Assembly: GCF_014650715.1 (NCBI RefSeq)
Contig: NZ_BMVM01000013.1
Location: 1-64,000, forward strand
DNA length: 64,000 nt
Direction: 5' to 3'
Source of the DNA: Streptomyces bluensis
GTDB lineage: Bacteria; Actinomycetota; Actinomycetes; Streptomycetales; Streptomycetaceae
Shown: piece after piece, positions 59,214-64,000 of the stretch
Layout: each line of letters starts with the position of its first letter
How positions within the stretch are numbered: the first letter of the stretch is position 1
Notes under the pieces: model-generated
What the model saw: the letters and a program-made list of their open reading frames with translations, nothing else
Database searches by the model: none
What the model was told of the DNA's origin: nothing
Made by a program: the position numbers and the translations under genes

Positions 59214-59924
59214 CTACCTCTCGAACCGGTACCCCATGCCCGGCTCCGTGACGAAGTGCTTCGGATGCGACGGGTCCGCCTCCAGTTTCCGCCGGAGCTG
59301 GGCCATGTAGACCCGGAGGTAGTTCGTCTCCGTGCCGTACGACGGGCCCCACACCTCCTGGAGGAGCTGCTTCTGGCTGACCAGGCGGCCGGTGTTGCGG
59401 ACGAGGACCTCCAGCAGATGCCATTCCGTGGGGGTGAGGCGGACGTCCCTGCCGCCCTTGTTGACCTTCTTCGCGACCAGGTCGACGGTGAACTCGCCGG
59501 TGTCCACGATCACGTCGTCCCCGCCGCCGCCGACGGGTTCGGCGCGGCGGACGGCGGCGCGGAGGCGGGCGAGGAGCTCGTCCATGCCGAAGGGCTTGGT
59601 CACGTAGTCGTCGGCGCCCGCGTCGAGCGCCTCGACCTTCTCGTCGGAGGAGTGGCGGGCGGACAGGACCAGGATCGGCACACGGGTCCAGCCGCGCAGC
59701 CCCTTGATCACCTCGACGCCGTCCATGTCGGGCAGACCGAGGTCCAGGACGACGACGTCGGGGTGGCGTGCGGCGGCGAGCCGCAGCGCGGTGGCACCGT
59801 CGTGGGCCGCGTCGACCTCGTACCTGCGTGCCTTCAGGTTGATCACGAGGGCACGCACGATCTGCGGCTCGTCGTCGACCACGAGCACCCTCGTGGCGGT
59901 CTGGGGGGTCCCCTCGGGGCTCAT
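59214..59924 (-). CDS. kdpE: Response regulator KdpE-type (OmpR family)
   Basis: 236 residues. Receiver VLVVDDEPQIVRAL, acceptor Asp in VVVLDLGLPDMDG, Lys in DDYVTKPFGM; winged HTH LTPTEWHLLEVLVRNTGRLVSQ to YLRVYMAQLRRKLE and GMGYRFE. Overlaps kdpD by 4 nt. Controls Kdp-type high-affinity K+ uptake. Confidence 0.93.
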   Translation of the reverse strand: MSPEGTPQTATRVLVVDDEPQIVRALVINLKARRYEVDAAHDGATALRLAAARHPDVVVLDLGLPDMDGVEVIKGLRGWTRVPILVLSARHSSDEKVEALDAGADDYVTKPFGMDELLARLRAAVRRAEPVGGGGDDVIVDTGEFTVDLVAKKVNKGGRDVRLTPTEWHLLEVLVRNTGRLVSQKQLLQEVWGPSYGTETNYLRVYMAQLRRKLEADPSHPKHFVTEPGMGYRFER

Positions 59925-62464
59925 GAGACCTGCCTTTCCGGTTCTGCGAGTCGGGCGGGGGCCTGAGGGGCTTCCACAGCCCGGAGGGTGAGCACCATGG
60001 TGAGTCCGCCGCCGGGGGTGTCCTCGGCGTTCAGTGTGCCCTCCATCGCCTCGGCGAAGCCGCGGGCCACGGCGAGGCCCAGGCCCACGCCCGCGCCGCG
60101 CGGGGCGTCGCCATGGCGCTGGAAGGGCTCGAAGATGCGGTCCTTGGCGTCGTCGGGGACACCTGGGCCGCGGTCGACGACGCGGAGCTCCACGCGGTCC
60201 GCGAGCGCGCTCGCGGCCACCAGGACGCGTGCTCCGGGCGGGCTGTACTTGACGGCGTTCTCGACGATGTTGGCGACCGCCCGCTCCAGCAGTCCCGCGT
60301 CCACGGCGACCATGGGCAGGGTCTCGGGCACGTCCAGCTCCACGCTGTCCTCGGGCACCCCGCCGAGTGCCCACGGCACCACCTCGTCGAGGTCGATCTC
60401 CCGGATCAGCGGGGTGACGGTGCCGGTCTGCAGGCGTGACATGTCCAGGAGGTTGCCCACGAGGTGGTCGAGCCGGTCGGCGCCCTCCTCGATGCCTTCG
60501 AGCAACTCGGCCTGATCCTCCTCCGACCAGGCGACGTCGTCGGAGCGCAGGGAGGACACGGCGGCCTTGATGGCGGCGAGCGGCGTGCGCAGGTCGTGGC
60601 TGACGGCGGCCAGCAGCGCGGTGCGGATGCGGTTGCCCTCGGCGAGCGCGCGGGCCTGCTCGGCCTCGTGCCGGAGCCGCTGACGGTCCAGTACGACGGC
60701 GGCCTGCGCGGCGAAGGCGGCGAGCACCCGGCGGTCGGAGGCGGGCAGGACGCGCCCGGACAGCGCGAGCGCCATATGGTCGCCGACCGGCATGTCCACA
60801 TCCGCCTCGTCCGGGCGCCCGACCGGCCGCCCACCGCCCACACGGCCCGCACAGGTCCACGGCGCCACGTCGCTCTCCCGTTCCAGGAGGGCCACCGACT
60901 CCATGCCGAAGGTCTCCCGGACCCGTTCCAGGAGTTCCTCCAGCCTGGTCTCGCCGCGCAGCACGCTGCCCGCGAGGAACGAGAGGATCTCGGACTCGGC
61001 GCGCAGCCGGGCCGCCTGATGGGTGCGTCGGGCCGCGAGGTCGACCACGGAGGCGACCGACACGGCGACGCCGACGAAGATCGCGAGGGCGACGATGTTC
61101 CTGGGGTCGGCGATGGTCAGCCGGTGCAGCGGCGGCGTGTAGTAGTAGTTCAGCAGCAGCGAGCCGAACGCCGCCGCGGCGAGGGCCGGGTACAGGCCGC
61201 CGACGAGCGCGGCGGCCACGGTCACCGCCAGGAACAGCAGCATGTCGTTGGCGAGGCCGAGGTCGACGGTGTTGAGCAGCAGCGCGAGGACGACCGGGCC
61301 GATGACTCCGGTCAGCCAGCCCGTGATGACCCGGGCCCGGCCCAGGCGCGCGCCCCGGGCGACGGGCAGCCCGCGTCCCTTGCCGGCCTCGGCGTGCGTG
61401 ATCAGGTGGACGTCCAGGTCCGGTCCGGAGTCCCGGGCGACCGTCGCGCCGACCCCCGGCCCGAAGACGTACTGCCAGCTCTTGCGCCGCGACACGCCCA
61501 GCACGATCTGGGTGGCGTTCACCCCGCGTGCGAAGTCCAGCAGCGCCGCCGGGATGTCGTCGCCGACCACGTGGTGGAAGGTGCCGCCCAGGTCCTCCAC
61601 CAGCGTGCGCTGCACGGCGAGTTCCTTGGGCGAGGCGGAGGTCAGCCCGTCGCTGCGGGCGATGTAGACGGCCATCACCTCACCCCCGGCCCCCTTCTCC
61701 GCCAGCCGCGCGGCCCGGCGGATCAGCGTCCGCCCCTCCGGCCCTCCGGTCAGGCCGACCAGGATCCGTTCCCGCGAGCCCCAGATCGCCGACACCCGGT
61801 GTTCGCTGCGGTACTCGGTCAGGTACTCGTCGACCCGGTCGGCCACCCACAGCAGCGCCAGTTCCCGCAGGGCGGTGAGGTTGCCCGGCCGGAAGTAGTT
61901 GGAGAGGGCCGCGTCGACCTTGTCGGGCTTGTAGATGTTGCCGTGCGCCATACGGCGGCGCAGTGCCTGCGGCGACATGTCGACCAGCTCGATCTGGTCC
62001 GCACGCCGCACCACCTCGTCGGGGAGGGTCTCCCGTTGCCGTACCCCCGTTATCGACTCGACGACGTCACCGAGCGACTCCAGATGCTGGATGTTCACGG
62101 TCGATATCACATCGATGCCCGCGGCGAGCAGTTCCTCGACGTCCTGCCAGCGCTTGTCGTTGCGGGAGCCCGGCACGTTGGTGTGGGCGAGCTCGTCCAC
62201 CAGGGCGACGGCCGGGGCGCGCCGGAGCACGGCGTCCACGTCCATCTCGGTGAACACGGCGTCGCGGTAGGCCAGCTCCCGGCGGGGGACCTGTTCCAGG
62301 CCGTGGAGCATCACCTCGGTGCGCGGCCGGTCGTGGTGCTCCACGAAGCCCACCACGCAGTCGGTGCCCCGCTCCACGCGGCGGTGCGCCTCCGAGAGCA
62401 TGGCGTACGTCTTGCCGACGCCCGGTGCCGCACCGAGATAGATCCGAAGCTTGCCTCGTCCCAT
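59921..62464 (-). CDS. kdpD: Sensor histidine kinase KdpD
   Basis: 847 residues. N-terminal KdpD domain with Walker A LGAAPGVGKTYAMLSEA and LVDELAHTNVPGSRNDKRWQD; a USP-like domain; four TM helices about 395-500; GAF-like region; HisKA with AVSHDLRTPLAAIKAAV and HATPase IVENAVKYSP, GPGVPDDAKDRIFEPF, GLGLAVARGF. Senses K+ limitation. The kdpFABC transporter genes are not next to it: upstream lie an orphan ABC ATPase and DUF3710. Confidence 0.95.
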   Translation of the reverse strand: MGRGKLRIYLGAAPGVGKTYAMLSEAHRRVERGTDCVVGFVEHHDRPRTEVMLHGLEQVPRRELAYRDAVFTEMDVDAVLRRAPAVALVDELAHTNVPGSRNDKRWQDVEELLAAGIDVISTVNIQHLESLGDVVESITGVRQRETLPDEVVRRADQIELVDMSPQALRRRMAHGNIYKPDKVDAALSNYFRPGNLTALRELALLWVADRVDEYLTEYRSEHRVSAIWGSRERILVGLTGGPEGRTLIRRAARLAEKGAGGEVMAVYIARSDGLTSASPKELAVQRTLVEDLGGTFHHVVGDDIPAALLDFARGVNATQIVLGVSRRKSWQYVFGPGVGATVARDSGPDLDVHLITHAEAGKGRGLPVARGARLGRARVITGWLTGVIGPVVLALLLNTVDLGLANDMLLFLAVTVAAALVGGLYPALAAAAFGSLLLNYYYTPPLHRLTIADPRNIVALAIFVGVAVSVASVVDLAARRTHQAARLRAESEILSFLAGSVLRGETRLEELLERVRETFGMESVALLERESDVAPWTCAGRVGGGRPVGRPDEADVDMPVGDHMALALSGRVLPASDRRVLAAFAAQAAVVLDRQRLRHEAEQARALAEGNRIRTALLAAVSHDLRTPLAAIKAAVSSLRSDDVAWSEEDQAELLEGIEEGADRLDHLVGNLLDMSRLQTGTVTPLIREIDLDEVVPWALGGVPEDSVELDVPETLPMVAVDAGLLERAVANIVENAVKYSPPGARVLVAASALADRVELRVVDRGPGVPDDAKDRIFEPFQRHGDAPRGAGVGLGLAVARGFAEAMEGTLNAEDTPGGGLTMVLTLRAVEAPQAPARLAEPERQVS

Positions 62465-62619
62465 GGCCTCATTGTCTTCCCGTCACAGCTGTGCACGCAG
62501 CGTCGACCTTACGGCCAACAATCACGACAAAGGGGGCGAGGGGGGTGGGCCGTGATCGGTCTTTGACGGAACTCTGACGCGGCGAGGACCGACCAATCGA
62601 GCAGGGGCCCGGCGAGCGG

Positions 62620-63300
<681 letters not shown>

Positions 63301-63447
63301 GGCCCCTCGTCCTCCCCCGTCGGCCGGACGCCCAGTATGGTCACCGGGTGCCCGGCTGATCAATGGTTCGACGCGCCCCGAGGCCCCGCTTGCGAGCCGC
63401 CCCGAGTGCCGAGGGCCTCATGAGGTGCCAAGAAGTCCGGACATGAC

Positions 63448-63479
63448 CATGGGCCGCACCCGTCTGGGTACGGCCCATG
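63448..63479 (-). terminator. Terminator after the DUF3710 gene
   Basis: CATGGGCCG...CGGCCCATG plus inner ACCC-GTCT-GGGT, a 13-bp stem with one mismatch, 21 nt past the stop on the minus strand. Confidence 0.7.
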
Positions 63480-63500
63480 CGGTGCCGTGCGTGCGTACGG

Positions 63501-64000
63501 CTAGCGGACCTCGGTGATCTCCGGTCCGCGCTGCAGCTGCCCCATGCCGCCGGCGAAGCGGGAGCCCTGCTCCTCCTGCTGGACGCCTTCGGGGACCATC
63601 TGCGCGTCGTTCGGCAGCTTCAGGACGATCGGGTCGCGGGGGGCCATCGGGCCCTCACCGCGGACGACGACCGTGTCCCGGAAGATCTGCTCCAGCAGCC
63701 CCGCGGTCCCCGGCTCCACCGCGCCGCGGCCGGAGATCACACCCCGCAGGAACCAGCGCGGCCCGTCCACACCGATGAACCGTACGACCTGGAAGCCGCC
63801 CGTCCCGTCCGGCAGCTGCACCGGCACCTGGGCCCGCAGCTCCCAGCCCAGCGGCCCCTCGACCTCGTCGATGACGCCGCCCTGCTGTGTGATGCCGGTG
63901 GCGATCTCCTCGCGCACCTCGCCCCAGATGCCCTCGCGCTTGGGCGCGGCGAAGGCCTGCAACTGCACGGCGCTGTCGCGCAGCACGACGGTCGCCGCGA
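63501..64000 (-). CDS. DUF3710 domain protein (partial; 5' part outside the window)
   Basis: C-terminal about 165 residues (LRDSAVQLQAFAAPKREGIW onward, RWFLRGVISGRGAV, LEQIFRDTVVVRG, RDPIVLKLP) match DUF3710, an actinobacterial protein usually encoded beside dut and the OB-fold/DUF3159 genes. No catalytic motif known. Confidence 0.88.
   Translation of the reverse strand, partial: AATVVLRDSAVQLQAFAAPKREGIWGEVREEIATGITQQGGVIDEVEGPLGWELRAQVPVQLPDGTGGFQVVRFIGVDGPRWFLRGVISGRGAVEPGTAGLLEQIFRDTVVVRGEGPMAPRDPIVLKLPNDAQMVPEGVQQEEQGSRFAGGMGQLQRGPEITEVR

Overview
High-GC, densely packed actinobacterial DNA. The GTG starts, 4-bp stop/start overlaps and gene content (SepF-like, TatA, DUF397, Spo0M, TerB/TerD, Pnkp/Hen1, MazG-like, F420/LLM oxidoreductase, DUF3159/DUF3710) indicate a Streptomyces chromosome. 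No rRNA, tRNA, CRISPR array, integrase or complete insertion sequence was seen.

Layout. 0-5.5 kb: end of cysD and cysN (sulfate activation), then a minus-strand pair for aryl-CoA catabolism (salicylyl-CoA 5-hydroxylase-type fusion plus enoyl-CoA hydratase) and an RsbW-like ATPase. 5.5-7.8 kb: ornithine carbamoyltransferase and arginine deiminase. 7.9-12 kb: the Pnkp-Hen1 RNA-repair operon. 12-14.6 kb: a pair of CNNM/HlyC-type transporters. 15-16.7 kb: Spo0M and TerB. 16.9-27.1 kb: flavin monooxygenase, a TIM-barrel protein, archease, RtcB (a second RNA-repair system), CapA, a degenerate MBL protein, a pyruvyltransferase, an FAD oxidoreductase and an alpha/beta hydrolase. 27.5-36.5 kb: LLM oxidoreductase, small proteins, MazG-like, an ATPase, SepF-like, a DesKR-like two-component system, dienelactone hydrolase and a VOC protein. 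36.6-43.3 kb: a second CNNM pair, an M56 peptidase-BlaI cassette and two TerD proteins. 43.4-45.2 kb: TatA and two PAP2 phosphatases. 45.2-51.7 kb: an accessory pocket with a decayed DUF397/ATPase locus, an EACC1-like protein, a 1300-residue caspase-helicase fusion and a T4-beta-like protein. 52.3-64 kb: housekeeping genes (TRAM RNA methyltransferase, KimA-like K+/APC permease, two TrkA proteins, DUF3159, OB-fold protein, KdpE, KdpD, an ABC ATPase, DUF3710).

Themes. (1) The best candidate for a little-described system is EACC1 plus caspase-helicase, which looks like a protease-triggered conflict or abortive-infection module. (2) The palindrome CTACA-N4-TGTAG occurs four times: before spo0M and CNNM pair A, before terB, upstream of CNNM pair B, and before terD. 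This suggests one stress regulon, possibly read by the BlaI-M56 switch that two of the sites flank. (3) Two RNA-repair systems (Pnkp/Hen1 and RtcB/archease) lie within 13.5 kb. (4) A dispersed palindromic repeat with 24-25 bp terminal inverted repeats occurs twice in full form. Fragments of it, or of a related repeat, form the first codons of two membrane-protein genes. (5) Three unrelated arrays of 13-bp tandem repeats lie in intergenic regions. (6) KimA-like permease, TrkA pair and an orphan KdpDE make a potassium-homeostasis neighbourhood.
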